From Bacteroidota bacterium (GTDB lineage Bacteria; Bacteroidota; Bacteroidia; Bacteroidales; JADFUO01), in assembly GCA_030622635.1 (NCBI GenBank), contig JAUXFX010000010.1:1-34995 (forward strand): DNA of 34,995 nt. Direction: 5' to 3'. The first letter of the stretch is position 1; the number at the start of each line of letters is the position of its first letter. The translations under genes were made by a program, and so were the position numbers. Positions 1-8,266 of the stretch are shown here, piece by piece. A model generated the notes under the pieces. The model searched no databases and was not told the DNA's origin. It worked only from the letters and a program-made list of their open reading frames with translations.

Positions 1-252
1 AAGCATTTTGATATTCAGGTTTATCCAAACCCATTTCAAGATAGAATAAATTTACATATCAATGAATTGAATTGTAATAATGAAAAATTGACTATAAAAA
101 TATTTAATTCATTAGGTCAAATTATATATTCTTGTGAAAACATTGTAAATAAAGAATTCTCCATAAATCTTGAAAAATTACCATCAGGTTTATATTACTG
201 TGTGATAAGAACCGGAACAACTGAACATAATATTAAATTAATAAAAAAATAA
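1..252 (+). CDS. T9SS C-terminal sorting domain of a secreted protein (5' end outside window)
   Basis: The reading frame is open from base 1, so this is the tail of a longer gene that begins before the window. The visible 83 residues contain the type A sorting-domain signature: VYPNPF near residues 7-12, then alternating beta strands (IKIFNSLGQIIYS), an LPSGLYYCVI segment and a lysine-rich end (IKLIKK). In known T9SS cargo this domain directs passage across the outer membrane and is removed or anchored at the cell surface. The nature of the passenger domain cannot be seen. A start at base 67 is possible but would discard the YPNP motif, so I regard it as internal. Confidence 0.85.
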   Translation, partial: KHFDIQVYPNPFQDRINLHINELNCNNEKLTIKIFNSLGQIIYSCENIVNKEFSINLEKLPSGLYYCVIRTGTTEHNIKLIKK

Positions 253-291
253 ACTAACTTTACATTTTAAAATAAAAAACAAACAACCTCA

Positions 292-450
292 ATGCGAAAA
301 ACAATAATTCTTACATATCTTTTAATTACTTTTTTTACTATTAATTCTATTGTACAGGATTTTTGGGAGCAGTTGAACACACCTGACAGTATTAATGTTT
401 CGACAGTTGCGTTTAATTCATCTGTAAAGTTAATAAACTTCATCGAATAA
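292..450 (+). pseudogene. Truncated secreted protein remnant (signal peptide plus first beta-propeller-like residues)
   Basis: A 52-codon ORF begins 39 bases after the preceding T9SS gene. It starts with a clear signal peptide (MRKTIILTYLLITFFTINSI) followed by DFWEQLNTPDSINVSTVAFN, which resembles the first repeat of BNR/sialidase-like or PSII-stability-factor-like secreted propeller proteins (the usual pattern is WEQxNxP...I..LAFNSSG). After FNSS the frame runs into unrelated residues and a stop, so the gene looks cut off by a deletion. The DNA just downstream is repeat-like. It is probably non-functional. The family assignment rests on a short stretch. Confidence 0.5.
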
Positions 451-524
451 AAATTCGTATAATTCGTTCAATTCGATGATAAACTTTTACTGCTTGTTTA
501 TTTAAGGAAATTTGTCATACACCC

Positions 525-559
525 GACTGGGGACTGGAGACTGAAGACTGGGGACTGAT
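525..559 (+). repeat. Five tandem 7-bp units (GACTGRR)
   Basis: Five exact-length heptamers run head to tail: GACTGGG, GACTGGA, GACTGAA, GACTGGG, GACTGAT. They lie between the truncated ORF and the 3' end of the EnvC-like gene. No coding role is visible; this looks like slippage-generated spacer DNA. Confidence 0.75.
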
Positions 560-608
560 AATCAAAAAAACAAAGTTTTTCAGGATAATAGTATAAATTC
601 GGGATTAG

Positions 609-1859
609 TTACTTTTTCACAATCCAATAAGCAGGATTCAGCAAGATTTTTCCTCTCCATATTTCAAAATGCAGTTCGGTTTTAAAATCGGAAGGGCTGG
701 TATAAATAAGCCCTATTTCCTGTTTGGTTGTTACCTTATCGCCTCTTTTAACAAAAACGTTATCAAGATTTGAATAAACCGAAAAATACTCTCCATGACG
801 AATGATAACAGCAGTATTAGTATTGGTTATTGATTTGACACTAATTACAGTACCATTATAAATTGCTCTTGCATTGGCGCCTTTATTTGTTAAAATGTTT
901 ATTCCGTTGTTTTTGGTTTTTACTCTTTTTAGAACAGGATGACGATGCTCACCAAATGTACTTGATATTATTCCTTTTTCTGATGGCCATGGCAAATTTC
1001 CTTTATTTTCGGAAAAAGTATTTGAAAGCCGGGATTCTTCAGGAGTTAATGAAATAATTGTTGATGTTGTTTTTGTTTTGGTTTCTTTTGCTTTTTTGGC
1101 TGCAAGTCTGATCTCTTCGGCAATAATTGCTTTAATAGCTTTTTTTAGTTTATTTGATTCTTTTTCCTTTGCCCGGAGGGTTCTGAGCAACTCTTTCTCT
1201 TTATTTTTAAGTTTTTTTATTGTATTGTTTTTTTCATTTTTTTCTTTTATAAGTAAAACTTTTTCTTTTTCTCTTGTTTTTAAAAGTGTTAATTTTTTTG
1301 CTTTTTGATTTTCCAGTTCTTTTGTTTTAACATTTATTTCATCCTGAGTTTTTTTGATCAGTTCAACTTGTGTTTTTCTATATGCACTATATTGTTGGAA
1401 ATATTTTAAACGCTTATATGCCTGGTTAAAATCTTTAGACGAAAAAACAAACATTAAGCGGTCATACGAGCTTTTATTCTTAAAAATAAAATAAATCATT
1501 TTTGCATATTCTTTTTTTAAACTTTTCAGTTCGTTAGTTAGTTTTTTAATATTAGAATTATTGGCATCAATTTTATTATTAAGAATATTAATTTCAGAAT
1601 TAATCGCAGCTATAAGTTTTTCACGATAACTGATTTTGTTATTTAAAATTATAAGTTGATTTAGGGATGTTTTTTTACTTTTTTTTGTTTCAGACAGTAA
1701 ATTGTTTGTGTATTCAATCTCCTTTTCAATTTTATTTTTTTCCTGCTTTAATTCATTTTTTTTATCCTGTGCAATAGCAGCATTAAATAAAAAGGTAATT
1801 ATAAATAAAATGAGTAAAATTTTATTAGGACTGAATAATATATTTTTGAGAAATTTCAT
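609..1859 (-). CDS. EnvC-like murein hydrolase activator with degenerate LytM/M23 domain
   Basis: The 416-residue periplasmic protein has a signal peptide (residues 1-30, ending NAAIA before Q31), a long Lys/Glu-rich coiled coil (about 34-260) and a C-terminal M23/LytM fold (about 295-416). Three of the four zinc ligands of active LytM peptidases are lost: the HxGxD motif reads NNGIN (N317 and N321), and the HxH motif reads ELHFE (E395, with H397 kept). YSNL replaces the usual YxHL. Coiled coil plus dead LytM is the EnvC architecture, in which the domain activates an N-acetylmuramoyl-L-alanine amidase during cell division rather than cutting peptidoglycan itself. It is the last gene of a run with the DUF4292 and TPR lipoproteins, an order common in Bacteroidota. 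Confidence 0.88.
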   Translation of the reverse strand: MKFLKNILFSPNKILLILFIITFLFNAAIAQDKKNELKQEKNKIEKEIEYTNNLLSETKKSKKTSLNQLIILNNKISYREKLIAAINSEINILNNKIDANNSNIKKLTNELKSLKKEYAKMIYFIFKNKSSYDRLMFVFSSKDFNQAYKRLKYFQQYSAYRKTQVELIKKTQDEINVKTKELENQKAKKLTLLKTREKEKVLLIKEKNEKNNTIKKLKNKEKELLRTLRAKEKESNKLKKAIKAIIAEEIRLAAKKAKETKTKTTSTIISLTPEESRLSNTFSENKGNLPWPSEKGIISSTFGEHRHPVLKRVKTKNNGINILTNKGANARAIYNGTVISVKSITNTNTAVIIRHGEYFSVYSNLDNVFVKRGDKVTTKQEIGLIYTSPSDFKTELHFEIWRGKILLNPAYWIVKK

Positions 1860-1933
1860 TGTTAATTTAATACTGATTAGCTACTCCATTTTTCTATAAT
1901 ACTCACAACAGTATTTATTTTTTATTTTATTGA

Positions 1934-2746
1934 CTATTGTATTTGTGTAAATTTTCGAGGAATCTTAAAAGGAAATCTTAAAGATTTATTTATTATAATT
2001 TTTGAATAATCAACAGCTACTTTTATATTATTTTCAGCTAATACATGAAAATTTATATTTGAAGGAAAAAGCTGTTCGTCAATAAAAACAAAATCATCAT
2101 AAATAGCTACAAGTTTTATATTTTCTTTTTTGATTTCTTTTATATGTACTTGTGAGATTTTAAAACTTTCGGGATTCAGCCATATTGTCTGAATAAATAC
2201 TTTGGGATTTTCTTCACTTTCTTTTACATATTTCTTCAGCTTACTACGGGCTGCTGTTGATAATCTGTATTCTTTACTATCAATTGATGCCCTGAATTTT
2301 CCATTTTCATAATAAGTAAAATCGTTTCCTGTAATAAAAGATTGAATAATGTCATAATCAATATTTGTTTCAAGAAAGTCATTAACAAAATCGTAATCTC
2401 CGATAAAATATGTATCATTTATCCGGTTTATAAATTTTACCGAATCATTTGTTATCATCAACCTTGCTACTTCAATACCTAAAGCAGGAGAAAAGGAAAT
2501 CCATATTAAACTGTCTTTTTTTATACGTATATGTCCCTTAAATGAGGTTTTATTCTTATCATTAATATAATCAATAGAGAATTTTGCAGAAAAAAAGTCA
2601 AATTTTAATTCATTGTTTTTCAGTTGTTCAAATAAGTAATCAGCACCATATTCCTTTATCGGTTCTTTGTAAATTGTCCGGGTTGTTTTACACGAAAAAA
2701 GGATTAGGGTTAAAATAATACTTATCCAAATAATAAATCTATTCAT
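1934..2746 (-). CDS. DUF4292 lipoprotein
   Basis: The 270-residue protein starts with a lipoprotein signal (lipobox LFSC, Cys19). The mature part is beta-rich (IRIKKDSLIWISFSPALGIE, then VARLMITNDSVKFINR) and fits the DUF4292 family, which resembles the LolA/LolB or outer-membrane lipoprotein-sorting fold. Its biochemical role is not established. The first codons overlap the end of the upstream TPR gene by 8 bases, indicating translational coupling. The EnvC-like gene follows after about 74 bases. The conserved neighbourhood suggests a job in the cell envelope. Confidence 0.85.
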   Translation of the reverse strand: MNRFIIWISIILTLILFSCKTTRTIYKEPIKEYGADYLFEQLKNNELKFDFFSAKFSIDYINDKNKTSFKGHIRIKKDSLIWISFSPALGIEVARLMITNDSVKFINRINDTYFIGDYDFVNDFLETNIDYDIIQSFITGNDFTYYENGKFRASIDSKEYRLSTAARSKLKKYVKESEENPKVFIQTIWLNPESFKISQVHIKEIKKENIKLVAIYDDFVFIDEQLFPSNINFHVLAENNIKVAVDYSKIIINKSLRFPFKIPRKFTQIQ

Positions 2747-4484
2747 ATAATTTTTTATCCTGTATTTTTTTATCTAAGTACTCAGAGCCTTCACCAACAA
2801 TTTTTGCCTTTTCCCAATAATCAAAAGCATCATTTTTTTTGCCGAGTTTATATAAAATATCTCCATAATGTTCAAGGATAACGGCATTCTTATTTCCTTC
2901 GTTTTCTAAAGCTTTTAAAATCCATATTTTCGCTTCTTCATACTTTCCCGATTTGTATAATACCCATGCATAAGTATCAAGGTTTGAAGAATTATCAGGG
3001 TCAAGTTCAGTGGCTTTTTTTGCCATTTGCTCTGCTTTTTCAAGATTTTCATTTCTGAGCGAGAGGTAATAGCTGTAATTGTTAAGTACTATTGAATTTG
3101 ATGGCTCAATGGTCAAAACTTTTTCATAATATTCGTCAGAAGATTTATAATTTTTAACTTCATTATATGTATCACCCAAATATGAATAAAATTGAGCTAA
3201 AAGCGCATCATTATTAACTACGAATTTTAAGCCACGGTTTAAAACTTCAATTGTTTTGTCGTAGTTTTTTAATTGAAAATTTGCTACTCCGCTAAATAAA
3301 TAAAGCAATGCTTGTTCGGGAAAAAGCTCAATAGCCCGTTGGCTTTCGAAAGCCATAGCTTTATAATCTTTCAATTCGGATTCAACAAATAAAAGTTGTT
3401 CCCAGATTATATATTTACTGCTGTCAAGCATTAATACAAATTGAAGCGATTCTTTAGCTTTATCAAACTGACTATCCTGATAAAGCAGGTCAGCATAAAT
3501 TGAGTGTGATTTCGGATCATCAGGGTGAGTATTAATTAGTATCTCTGAAAGTGCAAAAGCCTGATCCTTTAAGTCGGAATAAAGCTCAATAATTGTATAA
3601 TACGATAGAAGAATCTGAATTTTTGTGTTAATATCAAGGTTTGGATTGGCAAAACCAAGTTTTAATTCTTCAAAGGATCTTTCTTTATCACCTTTTTTTC
3701 TGTAATAATCTGATAATGAAATATGAATATAGGCATCATTAGGATTAATTTCAATAATTTTATTGTATGCTTTTAATGCTTTTTCTTCCAGGTTGTTAGA
3801 CAGGCATAATTCAGCTAAGATTGCATAATAACGGCTTTCTGCCGGGTATTCTTCAACGAGCTTTTCAACTTCTTTAACTGCTTTATCAACTTTTTTTAGC
3901 TGAAGAAAAAGATTCTTTTTTTGTGTTGTAAGTTGTTCGGAAACACCTGTTTTTTCTTCAATCCTGTTAAAAATTTTAATCGCATCATTATATTTTCCCG
4001 AATAGATATAATCGGATGCCAGTTCTAAATAATAGTCAATATTATCAGGATGAGTTTTTACAAGATTTGTCAAAACCTTGATCCCTTCATCATATTTTTC
4101 ATTAACTTTATATAACCTTGCGAGCAATAGCTGATACCAAACGTTTTGAGGGTCAATTTTTACAGCTTTTTCAGCAAGCAAAAGTGCTTTTTCATTTTTG
4201 TTAAAAATGGTGTAAATTTTTGCCAATTCATACATTGAGGCAGCATCTGACGGGTCAATTTCAATACACTTTGAAAATAACTCGGAAGCTTTTTGATAAT
4301 TACCAAGGATTTTTTCTTTGTTAGCATCAATAAAAAAAGTAGAATTTTTTAACCTGTCTTTTTCTGAAAGCCGGCTGTCTTTCCCGGATATTTGGCTTCT
4401 GTTTTCTGCCTGACGGGTTGTTTTACAAGCAGTAAAAGCAAATACTAATAGAGCTGATATAATTATTAATAATTTTTTATTCAT
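2739..4484 (-). CDS. Tetratricopeptide-repeat lipoprotein
   Basis: The 581-residue protein has a lipobox (FTAC, Cys20) and then is almost entirely TPR helices. Many repeats show the pattern A..LY...G....A......A....P.N, for example in KASELFSKCIEIDPSDAAS and KYEEAKIWILKALENEG. TPR arrays are scaffolds for protein-protein contacts; here the array would sit in the periplasm, anchored by lipid to a membrane. It is the first gene of the coupled TPR / DUF4292 / EnvC-like group, so it may assemble an envelope complex with them. The binding partner cannot be read from the sequence. Confidence 0.88.
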   Translation of the reverse strand: MNKKLLIIISALLVFAFTACKTTRQAENRSQISGKDSRLSEKDRLKNSTFFIDANKEKILGNYQKASELFSKCIEIDPSDAASMYELAKIYTIFNKNEKALLLAEKAVKIDPQNVWYQLLLARLYKVNEKYDEGIKVLTNLVKTHPDNIDYYLELASDYIYSGKYNDAIKIFNRIEEKTGVSEQLTTQKKNLFLQLKKVDKAVKEVEKLVEEYPAESRYYAILAELCLSNNLEEKALKAYNKIIEINPNDAYIHISLSDYYRKKGDKERSFEELKLGFANPNLDINTKIQILLSYYTIIELYSDLKDQAFALSEILINTHPDDPKSHSIYADLLYQDSQFDKAKESLQFVLMLDSSKYIIWEQLLFVESELKDYKAMAFESQRAIELFPEQALLYLFSGVANFQLKNYDKTIEVLNRGLKFVVNNDALLAQFYSYLGDTYNEVKNYKSSDEYYEKVLTIEPSNSIVLNNYSYYLSLRNENLEKAEQMAKKATELDPDNSSNLDTYAWVLYKSGKYEEAKIWILKALENEGNKNAVILEHYGDILYKLGKKNDAFDYWEKAKIVGEGSEYLDKKIQDKKLYE

Positions 4485-4588
4485 AAGATGGCAAAGATAT
4501 AATCAAATTTTAAGAACTCAGTAAAATAGATGAATTTTGTATTTTTCAAATCACAAAATTCAATTGGGTTTATGAATATTCTCTAATT

Positions 4589-4626
4589 GTGTCCGTCTAT
4601 AAAGTCCGAAAGTTTAAATAAATATT
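4589..4626 (+). repeat. 38-bp dispersed repeat, left copy (inward-facing inverted pair with 32330-32367)
   Basis: The copy begins GTGTCCGTCTATAAAGTCC and ends AAATAAATATT. It matches the reverse complement of 32330-32367 at 37 of 38 positions, and similarity stops abruptly at the GTGTCCG end. It looks like the terminus of a transposable element or a solo MITE end. No transposase lies beside it. Confidence 0.75.
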
Positions 4627-4664
4627 AAAAATCACAAATGAAAAGCACCAAATATCAAAACTTG

Positions 4665-4694
4665 TCCATACGAAGCAAAGCAAGTCCGTATGGA
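4665..4694. repeat. Hairpin with perfect 8-bp arms
   Basis: The arms TCCATACG (4665-4672) and CGTATGGA (4687-4694) are exact inverted repeats around a 14-base loop. It lies just inside the 38-bp repeat. It could be part of the same small element; there is no T-tract to make it a terminator. Confidence 0.5.
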
Positions 4695-4832
4695 TGGATA
4701 AATCACAATGTTCAAAAATTCAATGACCAAAACAGTTTCAAGCTGTTTGATTATCCATGTTATTTGTAGTGGGTATTTATAAAATGCCAACTCATTACAG
4801 GAATTAAAAATTTGTTTGACTTTATTGACAGA

Positions 4833-5267
4833 CTAATTCGTGCCTGTATGTCCAAAACCACCTGCACCTCTTTTTGTTTCAATTAATTCGGAAACCTCAA
4901 TCCAATCAGCTTTTTCGTGAGCAGAAATTATCATTTGTGCAATTCTCTCTCCGTCATTAATAATAAAATCTTCGTTTGACAGGTTAATAAGAATTACTTT
5001 TATTTCACCCCTGTAATCTGCATCAATTGTGCCGGGTGTATTAAGAACGCTTACACCTTTTTTAAAAGCCAATCCGCTGCGGGGTCTGACTTGCGCTTCA
5101 TAGCCAACAGGTAATTCAATAAACAAGCCCGTAGGAACAAGAAATCTGTCAATAGGCTTTAAAATAATGGGTTTGTCAATATTTGCACGTAAATCCATTC
5201 CAGCTGAAGCCATAGTTTCATAAGAAGGTAATGGATGTTTCGAATTATTTACGATTTTTATTTTCAT
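4833..5267 (-). CDS. dut: dUTP diphosphatase (dUTPase)
   Basis: The 144-residue trimeric dUTPase hydrolyses dUTP to dUMP and pyrophosphate, keeping uracil out of DNA and supplying dUMP for dTMP synthesis. All five family motifs are present in order: AGMDLRA (22-28), RPRSGLA (61-67), [11 protein letters not shown] (79-89, catalytic Asp82), RIAQMII (108-114) and [10 protein letters not shown] (133-142). In motif 5 the usual Ser of FGSTG is His, which does not remove a catalytic residue. The length is normal for the family. It lies upstream of the TPR / DUF4292 / EnvC-like genes, separated by a repeat-bearing spacer. Confidence 0.97.
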   Translation of the reverse strand: MKIKIVNNSKHPLPSYETMASAGMDLRANIDKPIILKPIDRFLVPTGLFIELPVGYEAQVRPRSGLAFKKGVSVLNTPGTIDADYRGEIKVILINLSNEDFIINDGERIAQMIISAHEKADWIEVSELIETKRGAGGFGHTGTN

Positions 5268-5419
5268 TCAATGAATCTAATTTTCTAAAAAGTTCTATTT
5301 TTAATCTGCATTATTCATAATCATATGATATTATTTTTAGCAAAATTAATCATTTATTGGTAAGATATAAATAAAAAGTATACAGACTTGTGATTTTATT
5401 AACTATTTTTGCTTCTTCA

Positions 5420-5491
5420 GAACTAACTGGTGGCTTCATGATTGCTTAAGTTTGGTTGCTTTGCAATCTTAATGAAGCTATCTTTTAGTTC
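5420..5491. repeat. Long imperfect hairpin, 72 bases
   Basis: Three nested arm pairs can be drawn: GAACTAA (5420-5426) with TTAGTTC (5485-5491), GCTTCAT (5433-5439) with ATGAAGC (5472-5478), and GATTGC (5440-5445) with GCAATC (5463-5468). GU-rich pairing partly fills the gap between the outer two. It is either a palindromic repeat element or a structured RNA; no T-tract follows. Confidence 0.5.
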
Positions 5492-5651
5492 GAATATATT
5501 TTATAGTTATTTTTTAACATATATTTGTTAATAATCAATTTTGAAAACCCTTAACTTGACGGCTATGGGGGCAGGGGTGGTTAAAATTAGCAGCAGGAAA
5601 AATCATTTTGAAGTTTCAACGATTTTTTAGCATTAAATATTTTAGTAAATA

Positions 5652-5715
5652 ATATCTGCATCTCTGCGTTCAATCAAACAAATATTCTAAACGCAGAGGC
5701 GCAAAGGCGCAGAGA
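5652..5715. repeat. CTCTGCG-type intergenic repeat
   Basis: TCTCTGCGTT (5661-5670) pairs with AACGCAGAGG near 5689-5699, followed by GCGCAAAGGCGCAGAGA. GC content and style differ sharply from the flanks. Similar strings occur between genes in many environmental bacterial genomes, so this is most likely a dispersed, possibly mobile, non-coding repeat. Confidence 0.5.
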
Positions 5716-5803
5716 TAATAAAAGAATAAAACTGAGATTAAATTTTATTATTTTTTATTCAAAAATCAAAGTTTTGCCACTCTTAAGTTTTTATGATAAG
5801 TGC

Positions 5804-6448
5804 CTATTTAATTTTTACCAACTTCACATTCTCAACAGAATTATTATTTATTATTAACTTAAGTAAATAATTCCCTGACGGTAATTTACTCCCATAATCA
5901 TCTGTCCCATCCCAGTAAAATTCTCCACTTCCAGGCAGTTGTTTTACATCCATCAGTGTGCTTACTTTCCTGCCGTTCATATTATAAACTTCTATTTTGA
6001 TAAGCCCGCTTTCTTTTGTGATATAACTTATGTATGTGCCGTAATTAAATGGATTTGGTGCAGCTTTTAGCAGTGGCTGTGGTTTTTTTTGTGGTAACTC
6101 CGGTAAACCGACAAAAAAATACTCATAAGCTCCCATATCAATTCCACCACCGCTTATGCGAGGATTACCTGCTAAATCGGTATCAGGAAGCTGTATGTGG
6201 GCTGGTAAATCCATTGTACCTGCATCAATGCATGGGGATGCGGCAGTTAAGGCATAAGGGTAAAATCCTGCTGTATCCCATAAAGGGTTTGTATCAATAT
6301 TAATTGAATCATAGTAAATAATATTTTGAGGAGAATTAGAAAAAATATCTTCATAACCTCCTTCAATAAGTGAATTGTAAATATTTAATCTACAAGTGTC
6401 TTCGGGGTATTGAACAAACAATTCAATTTGTTTTTTTTTTATTACCAT
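5804..6448 (-). CDS. C-terminal part of a frameshifted T9SS beta-helix protein (choice-of-anchor Q type)
   Basis: This frame continues the beta-helix protein encoded just upstream (6423-8120) after a one-base shift in a run of ten A. It holds the last helix coils, a choice-of-anchor-Q-like segment (SPCIDAGT, then DLAGNPRISGGGIDMGAYEY) and a FlgD-like type A sorting domain (AAPNPFN, WDGTDDYGSKLPSGNYLLKL). The nominal ATG at 6448 lies inside the homopolymer region and reads MVIKKKQIELF, so I do not believe it is a true start. Together the two frames give one normal surface protein of about 770 residues. Alone this piece lacks a signal peptide. Confidence 0.75.
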   Translation of the reverse strand: MVIKKKQIELFVQYPEDTCRLNIYNSLIEGGYEDIFSNSPQNIIYYDSINIDTNPLWDTAGFYPYALTAASPCIDAGTMDLPAHIQLPDTDLAGNPRISGGGIDMGAYEYFFVGLPELPQKKPQPLLKAAPNPFNYGTYISYITKESGLIKIEVYNMNGRKVSTLMDVKQLPGSGEFYWDGTDDYGSKLPSGNYLLKLIINNNSVENVKLVKIK

Positions 6449-8120
6449 ATATGATAGAATTATAAATATTCAATTCTCCTGTATTAAATACAGCCATTGC
6501 ATAACCTACCACACAATCCTCACATATATTATTTCCAACAGTTGAATTTATCATATTTACTTTACCTCTCTGAGTTATATAAAAGCAAGTAATTGAACCA
6601 ACTCCATTAGTAAAAGTTACATGATTTTCAGAAAATTCACAGCTAATAAAATTACATGTAATTGCATTAGGATATAAATCAACTCCGAAAACAGCAATTC
6701 CACCTCCTGTACCATATTCAGGATTTTGGGAAGATTTATTATCAAAATATCTGGTGTTAATAAATTCAATAGTATCAGTATATAAAGGAGAATAAGGAAC
6801 ATACCTGGGTCCAACTGATATTTGCGGCCACCCTCCATAATTATCAAATATTTTACAATCAATAAATTTAAGTTTATGGGCCTTAACACTGAAAGTACTA
6901 CGTTTATCTCCTACTCCTCTCGAGAAATTTACTTTGTTAAATGTAATATTATCATTGATATATAAAATCATTAATCCAATACCGCGGCAAGTATATGTTA
7001 TCCCGTTTCCATTACGAATGCTAATATCATTAAACGAAAAATGATTAATAAGATTATTCCCTTTTAAAATATAGATAATTGAATCTCCATCAAGAATAGT
7101 TGAATCAGAATTCTCTCCTTGAAATGATACATAACTGCGAAGATTAAGCGGAAATTTTTCATCTGTTGTTGATGGCGAATAAATACCATTTGCGATATGA
7201 ATTGTATTTGGATGCATACTGTCCGAAACTATCTTAGTTAGTGCAAAACTAACCGATTTTAAAGGATTATCCGGTGTAAGTCCGCTATTTGTATCATTTC
7301 CTATAGTGTTTACAAAAAGATCATTATTTACGGCATCAATTTTTGCATTTTGAATATCATAAGTAATATCATTCATTTGAAAACCCATCTCATCAATTGA
7401 TGATAAATAATAATTATCGGGATTTAGAACAGTAAAAGTGTCAACAACGATATGTTGGGGAGAACATTGCCAGTTAGTAAATAAATCATTACCACGCACT
7501 GCATAATTAAGATAAATATTACATAAATTTATTGTATCAAATATTACTTCTCCACCGCTAACTATTAAAACACCACCACCAGGAAAATAGGCATGATTAT
7601 TTTTAATGGTTGTACCTGATAGAAATATTTGTGAATTTGTACAGTTTATTCCAGCACCACCTCCAGTAACTTTGTTATTTTTAACTATACAATTTATAAT
7701 ATTTGAAATAGAATTTTTAACATACACTCCGCCGCCGCCGTAACATTTCGGTATATATTCATATGTTCCACTACCATTTTGTAAAGTAAAACCATAAAAA
7801 ACAGCATTGGTTTCACCTGAATTAATAAGTACACAACTTCCGTTTTGATTACCATCAATGATAGTCTGGCTAATATAAACTGGGTCACTGGTTGTCAGGT
7901 TTAGACTACCTACTATAATATTTTTTCCGTTATAATTAATATTTTCATAATAGATTCCGGGCCAAACCAAAACAGTATCCCCGTCAATTGAGGCATCAAT
8001 AGCTTCCTGTATGGTAGTGTAATCGCCGGTACCGTCTTGTTTCACGGTAATGATCTGCCCTCTCGCTATGAAGCCATATCCAAGGATTAGAAATAATAAT
8101 AATATTTTTATTGTTTGCAT
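6423..8120 (-). CDS. N-terminal part of a frameshifted secreted parallel beta-helix protein
   Basis: The 565-residue ORF begins with a signal peptide (cleavage near ARG/Q22) and ITVKQDGTGDYTTIQEAIDA, the classic entry into a right-handed parallel beta-helix of the pectate-lyase type. Glycine- and asparagine-rich coils follow (IINCIVKNNKVTGGGAGI, NTRYFDN). Two helix sections are visible, about 20-230 and 270-560; the second opens with a repeated entry motif (FVNTIGNDTNSGLTPDNPLK). The frame ends IIYGNKKKTN at the A10 tract, exactly where the downstream frame resumes the same coil with QIELF. No catalytic residues identify a sugar substrate. It is likely a T9SS-exported surface or adhesive protein, now split. 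Confidence 0.8.
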   Translation of the reverse strand: MQTIKILLLFLILGYGFIARGQIITVKQDGTGDYTTIQEAIDASIDGDTVLVWPGIYYENINYNGKNIIVGSLNLTTSDPVYISQTIIDGNQNGSCVLINSGETNAVFYGFTLQNGSGTYEYIPKCYGGGGVYVKNSISNIINCIVKNNKVTGGGAGINCTNSQIFLSGTTIKNNHAYFPGGGVLIVSGGEVIFDTINLCNIYLNYAVRGNDLFTNWQCSPQHIVVDTFTVLNPDNYYLSSIDEMGFQMNDITYDIQNAKIDAVNNDLFVNTIGNDTNSGLTPDNPLKSVSFALTKIVSDSMHPNTIHIANGIYSPSTTDEKFPLNLRSYVSFQGENSDSTILDGDSIIYILKGNNLINHFSFNDISIRNGNGITYTCRGIGLMILYINDNITFNKVNFSRGVGDKRSTFSVKAHKLKFIDCKIFDNYGGWPQISVGPRYVPYSPLYTDTIEFINTRYFDNKSSQNPEYGTGGGIAVFGVDLYPNAITCNFISCEFSENHVTFTNGVGSITCFYITQRGKVNMINSTVGNNICEDCVVGYAMAVFNTGELNIYNSIIYGNKKKTN

Positions 8121-8266
8121 GGTATTATAAATTTGAAGATAGCGCCCTTCGTCTTCGCTCAGGGTGACAATACAATACTGTCATACAGAGCGTAGCCGAG
8201 GTACCCTTCGTCTTCACTCAGTGTTACTGATATATTGAATTTTTGATTAAGCATTTTGATTTTCAT
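8121..8266. repeat. Direct and inverted repeat of the CCCTTCGTCTTC type
   Basis: A 24-base direct repeat occurs at 8145-8168 and 8204-8227 (CCCTTCGTCTTCRCTCAG followed by a short variable end). Between them lies a partial inverted copy (AGCGTAGCCGAGGTACCC), so hairpins can form. Its GC content is higher than the surroundings. The same style of spacer repeat is widespread in environmental genomes. Confidence 0.55.

Larger units (their letters stand above)
4485..4832. other. Gene-free spacer between dut and the TPR gene, carrying repeat elements
   Basis: This 348-base spacer has no convincing ORF. It holds one copy of a 38-bp inverted repeat (4589-4626) and a hairpin with 8-bp perfect arms (4665-4672 and 4687-4694, TCCATACG / CGTATGGA). 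It separates dut from the TPR gene, which are usually close neighbours in this phylum, so it may be a small mobile-element footprint. Confidence 0.6.
5268..5803. other. 536-base gene-free region with two inverted-repeat structures
   Basis: No ORF of interest is seen on either strand. The region contains a long imperfect hairpin (5420-5491) and a CTCTGCG / CGCAGAG-rich repeat (about 5652-5715). The remainder is AT-rich spacer with no recognisable signal. Confidence 0.55.

Noticed and set aside
1078-1308. Plus-strand ORF rich in Phe and Ser
   Set aside because: It is the antisense of the Lys/Glu-rich coiled coil of the EnvC-like gene.
6423-6448. Ribosomal -1 frameshifting at the A tract
   Set aside because: Joining the frames needs a +1 (or -2) shift or loss of one A, so the usual -1 slippery-site mechanism does not fit.
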